A stretch of 22,673 bases of DNA from Candidatus Glassbacteria bacterium RIFCSPLOWO2_12_FULL_58_11 (GTDB taxonomy: Bacteria; Gemmatimonadota; Glassbacteria; GWA2-58-10). How positions within the stretch are numbered: the stretch's first letter is position 1; each line of letters starts with the position of its first letter. The translations under genes were made by a program, and so were the position numbers. Shown in pieces: positions 16,361 through 22,673 of the stretch. Below the pieces are notes generated by a model, which saw only the letters and a program-made list of their open reading frames with translations, did no database searches and was not told the DNA's origin. The stretch lies in assembly GCA_001780825.1 (NCBI GenBank), contig MFIX01000169.1, positions 16,436 to 39,108 of the forward strand, written 5' to 3'.

Positions 16361-16368
16361 TTTTTTTT
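16352..16368 (+). terminator. Terminator of the SRP RNA gene
   Basis: The 3' arm of the closing stem is followed by eight T residues (16361-16368), as in many small RNA genes where the terminal stem doubles as the terminator hairpin. Confidence 0.75.
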
Positions 16369-16439
16369 CCGGCAAAACCGACCGCCTTATTTCACTTTCC
16401 GCTCCTTCCGGCAAAATCCGCAAATAAAGAGGCGACGCC

Positions 16440-17447
16440 ATGTTTATCCTGAACTCCTACGCAACAGCTGTCATATTCTGTATCGTAACCATGCTTTGCT
16501 GGGGTTCCTGGGCCAATACCCAGAAACTCGCCGGCCGTCACTGGCGCTTCGAGCTATTCTACTGGGATTATGCCCTGGGCGTCCTGCTGCTTTCGGTGAT
16601 TTTCGGCCTGACCCTGGGAAGCACGGGAACAGCGGGGCGCTCATTCCTGGCGGATCTCGCCCAAGCTGAAAGGGCGAACATTTTCTCCGCGGTCCTGGGC
16701 GGAATAATCTTCAACCTTTCCAATATCCTGCTCGTCGCCGCCATCGCGACCGCCGGCATGGCGGTGGCCTTTCCGGTCGGCGTGGGACTGGCCCTGGTGA
16801 TCGGAGTCGTGACCAGCTATCTGGTAAAGCCGGAGGGGAACCCGACTATTCTGCTGCTGGGCGTGGGGGTGGTGGTGCTGGCGATTATCCTCGATGCCGT
16901 GGCCTACCGGAGGCTCGGCTCGGGCTCCTCGAGCGGGACCCGGGGAATCGTGCTCTCGGTGGCCGCCGGCGTGCTGATGGGCTTTTTCTACCGCTGGGTG
17001 GCCCAATCCAGGGCCGCGGATTTCATTAATCCGCAAGCCGGAATGCTCACGCCCTACGGCGCCGTCTTCTTTTTTTCGCTCGGCCTCTTCCTGAGCAATT
17101 TCCTCTGGAACACCCTGGCGATGAAATTTCCGTTCGCGGGGGAGCCGGTGCCGCTCAAGGATTATTTCAAAGGGTCGGCGGGCGTGCATCTGACCGGCAT
17201 CCTAGGGGGTATCATCTGGAACGTGGGCATGAGCTTCAGTATCATCGCCTCGGGCCAGGCGGGATTTGCGATCAGCTATGGCCTGGGCCAGGGAGCTACC
17301 ATGGTGGCCGCGTTCTGGGGTGTCTTCATCTGGCGAGAATTTTCCGGCGCGCCCAAAGGTACAGCCAAGCTCCTGGCGGCGATGTTCGCCGGTTATATTA
17401 TCGGCCTCTCGTTGATCATTTACGCCCGAACCGCGGCGGGGGGATGA
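16440..17447 (+). CDS. DMT-superfamily permease (GRP / ureide-permease-like)
   Basis: This 335-residue protein has about ten hydrophobic helices, as in the drug/metabolite transporter superfamily. Features include an N-terminal FCIVTMLCWGSWANTQKLAG, FELFYWDYALGVLL in helix 2, GGIIFNLSNILLVAAIATAG, and a repeat-like second half with GGIIWNVGMSFSIIASGQAG. This pattern matches permeases of Bacteroidetes and related groups labelled multidrug DMT or ureide/sugar permease. Substrate names in this group are weakly supported; a small polar metabolite such as a sugar or nucleobase derivative is a guess. The ATG at 16440 lies after an AGAGGCGACGCC leader, with only a modest ribosome binding site. It follows the SRP RNA and is closed by the hairpin at 17515-17547. 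Confidence 0.88.
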   Translation: MFILNSYATAVIFCIVTMLCWGSWANTQKLAGRHWRFELFYWDYALGVLLLSVIFGLTLGSTGTAGRSFLADLAQAERANIFSAVLGGIIFNLSNILLVAAIATAGMAVAFPVGVGLALVIGVVTSYLVKPEGNPTILLLGVGVVVLAIILDAVAYRRLGSGSSSGTRGIVLSVAAGVLMGFFYRWVAQSRAADFINPQAGMLTPYGAVFFFSLGLFLSNFLWNTLAMKFPFAGEPVPLKDYFKGSAGVHLTGILGGIIWNVGMSFSIIASGQAGFAISYGLGQGATMVAAFWGVFIWREFSGAPKGTAKLLAAMFAGYIIGLSLIIYARTAAGG

Positions 17448-17514
17448 ACCGGCAGGGGTTGGCAGGCCGTGCCGCATCATAACTAATTTAATTCAAATTT
17501 CTTATTGAAACAAC

Positions 17515-17547
17515 AAAAGGGCTATCTCTTTGGGGGATAGCCCTTTT
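17515..17547. terminator. Bidirectional rho-independent terminator
   Basis: Twelve-base perfect arms, AAAAGGGCTATC (17515-17526) and GATAGCCCTTTT (17536-17547), surround a 9-nt loop. T-runs follow on either strand. It lies between the convergent permease and YbaK-like genes and can end both. Confidence 0.88.
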
Positions 17548-17623
17548 AGTTTAGCCCGTGTCCAATCGGTTCGGGAAAATCTTTAACAAGGCAAAAGCGG
17601 TTAATGGAAATTGAATTTGCCGC

Positions 17624-18088
17624 TTAACAGACGATATCGCCGAAGCGCGGCTCACAGATATCCTTGAAATCGAGAAATTTCATGCGGATGGCCTCGAAAT
17701 GACTGCCCGCGTTGAAAGTGATCGTATCATCCGCCTCGAGATGGCTGTCCACGTAAACCTGGATGTCGTAGAGGTTTCCGAAGGGCGGCATGGCTCCGGG
17801 CTCGCAGTCGGGAAACAGCTCGCGGATTTTGTTCTCCCCGGTCAGGGATGGATTTTTCATCCCGGAAAGCCGGGAGAATTTATCCAGGTCCACCTGGTGC
17901 GGGGCATCGACCACGGCCATGGCGCAATCCGCCCCATCGGTCAGGATCACCGATTTAACCACCTCCCGGCCGGGCCGGTGGACACTGGCCGCGGTCTCCT
18001 GGGCCGTGTAGGTGACCGGATGATGCAGCACCTCATAATCGACATTTTTCTCATCCAGCAACTCCGTGAGCTTTTTGGAGATCGACAT
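17624..18088 (-). CDS. YbaK/EbsC-family aminoacyl-tRNA deacylase
   Basis: The 154-residue single-domain protein matches the YbaK/prolyl-tRNA editing fold. It has HHPVTYTAQETAASVHRPGR near 22-41, VVKSVIL with the conserved Lys45, AMAVVDAPHQVDL, PGAMPPFGNLY near 97-107, and FNAGSHFEAIRM near 124-135. Members of this group hydrolyse mischarged tRNAs in trans in the cytoplasm, for example Cys-tRNA(Pro) or Ala-tRNA(Pro). The exact substrate cannot be read from sequence. The ATG at 18088 follows a strong AAGGAGGTG very closely. A promoter-like pair lies at 18231-18259, and the terminator at 17515-17547 follows. It is divergent from the TauE/SafE gene. Confidence 0.93.
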   Translation of the reverse strand: MSISKKLTELLDEKNVDYEVLHHPVTYTAQETAASVHRPGREVVKSVILTDGADCAMAVVDAPHQVDLDKFSRLSGMKNPSLTGENKIRELFPDCEPGAMPPFGNLYDIQVYVDSHLEADDTITFNAGSHFEAIRMKFLDFKDICEPRFGDIVC

Positions 18089-18230
18089 GTTTCACCTCCT
18101 TAAAGGCTGCCTGGACAAAGCCGTCCTGCGTACGTGGCCAATATTCCCGGCTCAGCGAGATGGAACAGATAGCGGGGCGACGCCGGGACTGGGGGAAAAT
18201 CGATCCGGGCGAAAAAAAGGATTCTGTTTT

Positions 18231-18259
18231 ATTGTATTGAGCGGAAAGACAATACGCAA
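18231..18259 (-). promoter_or_regulatory. Probable promoter of the YbaK-like gene
   Basis: On the minus strand TTGCGT (18254-18259) and TACAAT (18231-18236) are 17 bp apart. The leader would be about 135 nt. Confidence 0.45.
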
Positions 18260-18287
18260 GAGATCGAGGAAATTTTTTCATATTCTG

Positions 18288-18318
18288 TTGACTTATCTAA
18301 GAGCCGGGATTATCTAAG
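18288..18318 (+). promoter_or_regulatory. TauE/SafE gene promoter overlapped by direct repeats
   Basis: TTGACT (18288-18293) and TATCTA (18311-18316) are 17 bp apart. The 9-mer TTATCTAAG occurs twice, at 18293-18301 and 18310-18318, so one copy fills the spacer and the other covers the -10 box. The 17-bp period is not an integral number of helical turns (about 1.6), but the placement suits a regulator site. The predicted start near 18323 is about 75 nt upstream of the ATG. Confidence 0.5.
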
Positions 18319-18396
18319 TGACTTTATTCCGGCGGCTGTCCTGGCTTGTGCCGCGATCACAGGTCTTTCCCGGCTTATTTTTCCGGGGAACATTTC

Positions 18397-19179
18397 ATGC
18401 GCAACCTCAAATCCTTTATTGCCGGATCGGGGATCGGCACGCTCGGCGGGCTGATCGGGCTGGGCGGGGCTGAATTCAGGCTACCGGTGCTGGTCGCCGG
18501 GTTCGGATTTAATACCTTACAGGCGATTATCCTGAACCTGGTGATCAGCCTGGTGACCGTATTCTTTTCGTTCATTTTCAGGAGCGGGGCCACGGCGGTC
18601 GAAACCATCCTGAACAATGGATTTCTGATCCTTAACCTGCTCTCCGGGACCCTGATCGGCTCCTACTGCGGAGCTCTTTTCGCCTCCAGGATCAAAATGG
18701 CCGCGCTGAACAAGGCGGTAATGGTCCTGCTGGTCGGCTTGTCGGCGATCATGATGTTCCAACATTTCTTTCCCTTTTCCGCGAATCCGCTTTTTTCCAA
18801 TACATATCTGATGTTTTCGGCCGGGATGGCCGCCGGTCTGGTTATCGGCTCGATCAGCAGCCTGCTGGGAGTGGCCGGCGGAGAGCTTCTAATCCCCACT
18901 TTCATGCTGCTTTACGGAGTGGATATCAAGCTGGCCGGCAGTCTTTCACTGGCAGTCAGCTTCCCGACGCTGATAGTGGGTATTGCCAAATACGCTTCGA
19001 GTGATTCATTCAAAATAGTAGGCGCCCAAAAAGTCTTTCTATCATACATGGCGCTCGGCTCTATAGCCGGGGCTTATGCCGGAAGCCTTCTACTGGGAAT
19101 TGTTTCCTCCTCGATTTTAAGCCTCGCGCTGGGGGTGATCCTGCTGGTTTCCGCGGTCAAAATATTTCACGGGAAATAA
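18397..19179 (+). CDS. TauE/SafE (TSUP) family membrane exporter
   Basis: The 260-residue protein has about eight membrane helices in two similar halves. The first half starts GSGIGTLGGLIGLGGAEFRL and the second carries SSLLGVAGGELLIPTFMLLY, which is the duplicated glycine-rich TSUP motif. Family members carry sulfite, sulfoacetate or other small organosulfur anions across the inner membrane; the actual substrate here is unknown and no sulfur-metabolism gene is nearby. The ATG at 18397 has GGGGAA 6 nt upstream. An in-frame upstream start near 18346 would add 17 unconserved residues and is less likely. The gene shares its upstream region with the divergent YbaK-like gene. Confidence 0.9.
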   Translation: MRNLKSFIAGSGIGTLGGLIGLGGAEFRLPVLVAGFGFNTLQAIILNLVISLVTVFFSFIFRSGATAVETILNNGFLILNLLSGTLIGSYCGALFASRIKMAALNKAVMVLLVGLSAIMMFQHFFPFSANPLFSNTYLMFSAGMAAGLVIGSISSLLGVAGGELLIPTFMLLYGVDIKLAGSLSLAVSFPTLIVGIAKYASSDSFKIVGAQKVFLSYMALGSIAGAYAGSLLLGIVSSSILSLALGVILLVSAVKIFHGK

Positions 19180-19257
19180 GCGCGTTTCGCGAAATCCACC
19201 TGCTTCATCAACAGCATCGGCCCTGCGGATCAGAGGGTTTCTTCCTCACGGATTTAT

Positions 19258-19289
19258 AAAAAAACCAGCCCCGGAGAAGCCTCCGGAGC
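19258..19289 (-). terminator. Terminator of the aldo/keto reductase gene
   Basis: On the minus strand a GC-rich stem (CTCCGG/CCGGAG core, 4-nt loop, 19271-19286, extended outward) is followed by TGG and seven T residues (19264-19258). It lies about 40 nt after the stop at 19330. Confidence 0.7.
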
Positions 19290-19329
19290 CGGCGTTTTGA
19301 ATATTCTTCGATTTCCCGAGAGCCGGTTA

Positions 19330-20484
19330 TCACACCGCGGCGAGAGTTCCGGCGGCCTGGAGCATCCTTGAGCGGGTCGGCAGGCCGTGCGGGCAGGCCC
19401 TCTCGCAGGGCGCGGAACAGGACTCGCAGCTTGCGGGTCCGGCGTTCTGGGGCAGGGCGGCGTAGCGGGCCAGGGCCTCTTTCTCGAACCCGTAGCATTT
19501 AAAGTACATCTGGTAGCGCAGGATGTTTTTCACATCCACGCCGTAAGGACAGCTCTTTTCGCAGGTTCCGCAGCCCCGGCAATAGCGGTTGTCGAAAGCC
19601 TGCCGGTACTGGTCCAGCAGGCGGCCGTCCGTCTCTGAAAACGCGGTGTTTACGGTCTGAAGAACCTCGTTCACCGCGCTGAAATTATTGAAATGCGCGC
19701 AGACCGAGGTGACGTTCCGGTTGGTGAGCGCCCAGCGGATCCTGGCCTGGTTGAGCTCCAGCCCTTTCTCCTGCAGGGCCTTGACTTCCGCCTCACCGGC
19801 GCCAGCCCGGATTTTGAAAGTGATAATCCCCAGGTTCTTTTCCGCCGCGCGCTCGAATATTTTCATCTGGCTCTTGTATTCCATAAAATTGTACTTGCAG
19901 AGCAGGAAATCGAAATAGCCCAGGTCGATAGCCCGGTCCAGCATGGGTTCGAGCTGGCTGCTGTGAGTCGAAATGCCCAGAAAACGCGCCTTGCCGGCTT
20001 TTTTCATTTTCTCGAAGGCTCGCGGGATTGCCGGGTTGGTCACATTCTCCAGCGTATCCGCCTGATGCGGGACGTACAGATCGAGATAGGTCGTCTGCAG
20101 GTTCTCGAGGCTCTTTTCGAGCCTGTCAAGCATCTCCTGTTCGCCGGGGTTGCGCATGCAGTCGATCCCGCTCGACAGGACCAGCTTATCGCGGCGCCGG
20201 GCGACAGCCGGGCCTATTGCCCGCTCGGCCTGGCCGTTCTGGTAGTCGGCGCAGGTGCTGATCAGGTTTATCCCGGCCTCCAGCGCAGTCTCGAGCACCG
20301 GCGTGTTCTGCCAGCCATAGGTGCCGAAACAGACCTCGCTCACTTTCAGCCCGGTCCGGCCCAGGGTGCGGTATTTCATTTTCAACTCCCCGGACGCCGC
20401 GGCCGCGCCTCTTGATTCACTGCCGCCGGACAGGGACAACCCCGCGGCAAGCAGGCCGCTCTCGAAGAACTTTCGCCGATCCAT
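19330..20484 (-). CDS. Tat-exported aldo/keto reductase fused to a 2x[4Fe-4S] ferredoxin domain
   Basis: The product is 384 residues. It starts MDRRKFFESGLLAAGLSLSG, a twin-arginine signal, pointing to folded, cofactor-loaded export. The AKR barrel runs from about 37 to 285 (KYRTLGRTGLKVSEVCFGTY; DLYVPHQAD with His140). The C-terminus has two cluster motifs: Cys302, 305, 308 and 312-Pro, and Cys353, 356, 360 and 364-Pro. Tyr81 and His140 fit the AKR tetrad, but the usual Asp is Ser76 and the usual Lys aligns with Gly106. The enzyme may therefore not be a standard NADPH carbonyl reductase; electron transfer through the clusters is more plausible. The ATG at 20484 has GGAG 8 nt upstream; an upstream in-frame start would bury the Tat motif. 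It stands alone on its strand. Confidence 0.9.
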   Translation of the reverse strand: MDRRKFFESGLLAAGLSLSGGSESRGAAAASGELKMKYRTLGRTGLKVSEVCFGTYGWQNTPVLETALEAGINLISTCADYQNGQAERAIGPAVARRRDKLVLSSGIDCMRNPGEQEMLDRLEKSLENLQTTYLDLYVPHQADTLENVTNPAIPRAFEKMKKAGKARFLGISTHSSQLEPMLDRAIDLGYFDFLLCKYNFMEYKSQMKIFERAAEKNLGIITFKIRAGAGEAEVKALQEKGLELNQARIRWALTNRNVTSVCAHFNNFSAVNEVLQTVNTAFSETDGRLLDQYRQAFDNRYCRGCGTCEKSCPYGVDVKNILRYQMYFKCYGFEKEALARYAALPQNAGPASCESCSAPCERACPHGLPTRSRMLQAAGTLAAV

Positions 20485-20826
20485 GATTGCCACTCCTTTC
20501 CTCCAGCCGGAACTGTTTTTTATATAAGGCGGCTTTGCCTTCACATCCTCTCAGAAGGCCTCTAAGGCATCCTGGATAAATGGGCAGCCGGACCGCAGGG
20601 AATCCTGTAGACAGGGAGAAACAGGGACATGAAACACTGGACAAATGCCCTCCGGGCAGACTGGCTCGCTGTCCGGGACAATTCAAGATAGAGCGCCACT
20701 CATTCGAGGTCAAGGACTGAAAAATATCTTGCGCAAAGTATGGCTTTATCTTAAACATTTTAACTCGGTTACGGACAGCGAAGTTACTTCCCGCCCCGGT
20801 CCCCTCAGCCAGGAGAGATACTCGAG
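20485..20826 (+). promoter_or_regulatory. Divergent intergenic region with weak promoter
   Basis: No gene is supported in these 342 bp. For the rightward gene, TTGCGC (20729-20734) and TAAACA (20752-20757), 17 bp apart, are the best promoter candidate. AGGAGA lies 11-12 nt before the ATG at 20827. No hairpin with a T-run was seen. Confidence 0.3.
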
Positions 20827-21909
20827 ATGGACGCTAAGCCAGCTCCGAAAGGTCGCCTGCTTTCCATGGATGCTTATCGCGGTTTCACCATGCTGCTGAT
20901 GGCCTCCTCCGGCTTCGGATTGTACACGCTCAACGATAACCCCGGCTGGCGCTGGCTGGCGTACCAGTTCGACCATGTTCCCTGGGACGGCGGTGTGATC
21001 TGGGACATGATCCAACCCTCGTTCATTTTCATTGTCGGCGTGGCCATGCCGTTCGCTTTCGCCATCCGCCAGGCGCGGGGCGAAAGCTGGTCCAGCCAGT
21101 TCAAGCATGTCATTTTCCGGTCTCTCACCCTGCTGGTGGTCGGCAATGCGATTGTCTGCGTGCACAAGGACCATATCCTGCCCAACCTGACCACCGTGCT
21201 CCAGCAGATCGGGATCGCCTACTTTTTCGCCTTTTTCGTCCTCGGCCGGGGCCTCAAGGTGCAGGGGCTGGCCGCCCTGTTCGTTCTGGTGGTACACTGG
21301 GCCTGCTATTATTTCTGGCCCGGAGTGGGACCGGACGGCCCCTGGGCTAAGAACGCCAATTTCGCCTCGTGGCTGGACTACGCCTGGCTTGGCTTCTATG
21401 AGGAGGGCGGCTATACGAGTTTCAACGCCTTTTCCTCGATCGCCACGGTAATCTTCGGGATCATGGCCGGAGAGCTGCTGCGCAAGGAGCTGCCGGACCG
21501 GAAAAAGCTGCTCTACATGATCCTGGCCGGGCTGGCGCTGCTGATCGCCGGGCGGCTGCTCAATCCGTTCATTCCGGTGGTCAAGAGAATCTGGACCTCC
21601 TCCTGGACCCTCTACAGCGCCGGCTGGGCATTCCTTCTGCTGAGCGTCTTCTACTGGGTTATCGAAGTGAAAAATAAGCGGAAATGGTGTTTCATTTTCC
21701 AGGTGGTCGGACTCAATTCAATCGCGATCTATGTCTTTTACCAGATGCTGGATGGCTCGATCAATTCCTGGCTCGGGGTCTTTACCCGAGGCTTCCTGGG
21801 CCCGTTGGGCGACCCCGGGGTGATAATCCAGGCCGTTCTGGTGCTCAGTGTCCACTGGTCTTTCGTTTACTGGCTCTACAAGCGCAACATTTTCCTCAAG
21901 GTAGGCTGA
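20827..21909 (+). CDS. DUF5009 / heparan-alpha-glucosaminide N-acetyltransferase-like membrane protein
   Basis: The 360-residue protein has about ten membrane helices. The N-terminal signature MDAYRGFTMLLM is followed by FDHVPWDGGVIWDMIQPSFI near 48-67 and FIVGVAMPFAF, then GNAIVCVHKD, QQIGIAYFFAFF, and a C-terminal VVGLNSIAIYVFYQML. These are the hallmarks of the NagX/HGSNAT-type acyltransferase family (DUF1624/DUF5009), with His50 in the conserved HxxW position. Bacterial members are thought to acylate sugars across the inner membrane, in amino-sugar use or glycan modification. The acceptor is not known here and no N-acetylglucosamine gene is adjacent. The ATG at 20827 is the natural start. 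A paralogue-free setting gives no further clue. Confidence 0.88.
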   Translation: MDAKPAPKGRLLSMDAYRGFTMLLMASSGFGLYTLNDNPGWRWLAYQFDHVPWDGGVIWDMIQPSFIFIVGVAMPFAFAIRQARGESWSSQFKHVIFRSLTLLVVGNAIVCVHKDHILPNLTTVLQQIGIAYFFAFFVLGRGLKVQGLAALFVLVVHWACYYFWPGVGPDGPWAKNANFASWLDYAWLGFYEEGGYTSFNAFSSIATVIFGIMAGELLRKELPDRKKLLYMILAGLALLIAGRLLNPFIPVVKRIWTSSWTLYSAGWAFLLLSVFYWVIEVKNKRKWCFIFQVVGLNSIAIYVFYQMLDGSINSWLGVFTRGFLGPLGDPGVIIQAVLVLSVHWSFVYWLYKRNIFLKVG

Positions 21910-22294
21910 TCCGGGAATACCCGGGCTGGAGACGGAAGTGCTTCCTGACCCCGGGAGGCCCGGAATCTCAATGATTCTACATGCTTACAAGATGGCCTGG
22001 CATTGTCAGAATTACCCCGTTGCCTAGTTCAACGCTGAAAGCGGGGGAGCTTGCGGCCCCGGAAAAGGAGAATCGTAAAGTACTAGTGACCGCCCGGAAT
22101 CCGGCAAGCAACCCTTTCCGAAAAATACTTTGAGCTTGCTCCGCCAGGATGCGGTCCCGGACATTTATTTTCCTGCGGCGGCTGTGGCGGCTGGGAAGTG
22201 GAACGAGGCGCGGCCCGCGGCGCCATCAAAGATCATTTTTTAAATTCCCGAAATCAATCTTTTACTTGCCGAAGCAGACCGGAGAATAATTCCA
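21910..22294 (+). other. Non-coding gap, possibly structured leader
   Basis: I see no gene in these 385 bp. Several complementary short segments occur: CGTTG/CAACG, GCTTGC/GCAAGC and GGCGC/GCGCC. The second pair encloses GC-rich sequence, but it matches no riboswitch core I recognise. GGAG 10 nt before the ATG at 22295 is the ribosome binding site of the next gene. No strong promoter was found. Confidence 0.3.
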
Positions 22295-22673
22295 ATGAAA
22301 ACCCTGGTGAAATCCCTCTCGCTATTCATTAGCGTAATTGTCTTTTCCGGCTCGAGCTTCGCCCAGACCGGCATAGTCGATATTCCGCTGAATACCGAGA
22401 AGGCTGTTGTCACGGCTCCAGGCGTTACCGGCCTGCCGGCCTCCCTGGGCTCCCCGCAGGAGTACGTGACGGTCCTCCGCCTGGCTGCGCTCCAGCCGGG
22501 CAGGAAGTACGAGGCCACGCTGACCTACGATGCCGGAACGGAAACCAGCTACGGCCACGCCTGGCTGGACGGCAATCCCTTCGAGCAGGACTGGATCTCT
22601 TTCGTGGGCATCGTGACCGGCACGGGGAGCCAGGAGATGCAGGGCAAGCAGGAAAAATTCATTTTCACCATCG
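22295..22673 (+). CDS. Secreted protein of unknown family (3' end beyond window)
   Basis: The frame is open to the window end, giving 126 residues. It starts MKTLVKSLSLFISVIVFSGS and continues to SSFAQ, a typical Sec signal peptide with cleavage expected after Ala23. The mature part is rich in Thr, Gly, Val and short hydrophobic runs (VTVLRLAALQPGRKYEATLT), which suggests a beta-sandwich of carbohydrate-binding or adhesion type, but no family motif was recognised. The ATG at 22295 has GGAG 10 nt upstream. Function should be left open until the rest of the gene is seen. Confidence 0.75.
   Translation, partial: MKTLVKSLSLFISVIVFSGSSFAQTGIVDIPLNTEKAVVTAPGVTGLPASLGSPQEYVTVLRLAALQPGRKYEATLTYDAGTETSYGHAWLDGNPFEQDWISFVGIVTGTGSQEMQGKQEKFIFTI

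Noticed and set aside
16227..16427. Small plus-strand open frame of 66 codons
   Set aside because: It begins in the -35 box and runs through the SRP RNA, which explains this sequence fully.
18174..18190. GGGGCGACGCC string resembling the palindrome at 7640-7663
   Set aside because: Only one arm is present and no complementary arm follows, so it is not another repeat copy.
22195..22245. GGCGC/GCGCC hairpin followed by a T-run
   Set aside because: The T-run lies about 15 nt beyond the stem, too far for a rho-independent terminator, and the stem is short.

Overview
The window is a GC-rich (visibly high-50s per cent) bacterial chromosome segment made mostly of housekeeping and envelope genes. 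No phage, plasmid, CRISPR or resistance island is visible. The organism is probably Gram-negative and from an FCB/PVC-like or related uncultured lineage. This rests on a bacterial 4.5S-type SRP RNA, DnaK, IspE (MEP isoprenoid pathway), Ddl and FolE2, together with a Bacteroidetes/Planctomycetes-type DMT permease, a DUF5009/NagX-type acyltransferase, a Tat-exported aldo/keto reductase and a very large secreted TPR protein. The taxonomic placement is inference.

Layout. 1-2598 (minus): a truncated sensor histidine kinase with six PAS domains, two of them a recent tandem copy. 2779-4713 (minus): dnaK, with a clear terminator behind it and a long inverted repeat in its upstream region; that region is shared with a divergent membrane flippase-like gene (4932-5975, plus). 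6037-6951: ispE. 7003-7663: a REP-associated tyrosine transposase with palindromic repeats at both sides, one of which also sits inside its reading frame. 7674-12622 (minus): a 1227-residue secreted TPR protein followed after 26 bp by an MgtC/DUF4010 membrane protein. 12623-13070: a long non-coding leader in front of ddl (13071-14069), then folE2 (TTG start), then a membrane-anchored coiled-coil M23 peptidase driven by a near-consensus promoter. 16263-16360: the SRP RNA gene with its own promoter and T-run terminator, then a DMT-family permease. 17624-19179: divergent ybaK-like deacylase and TauE/SafE exporter. 19330-20484 (minus): Tat-exported AKR/ferredoxin fusion. 20827-21909: DUF5009 acyltransferase. 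22295-end: a secreted protein of unknown family, cut by the window edge.

The genes do not form one pathway. Shared themes are the cell envelope (Ddl, M23 peptidase, flippase-like protein, TPR protein, MgtC, DUF5009), cofactor and isoprenoid precursors (FolE2, IspE), and protein targeting or quality control (SRP RNA, DnaK, YbaK). I found no convincing undescribed multi-gene system. The best leads are local: a REP palindrome duplicated inside the coding sequence of its own transposase, an operator-like inverted repeat at dnaK, loss of canonical catalytic residues in the AKR and the M23 enzyme, and the TPR-MgtC pair.
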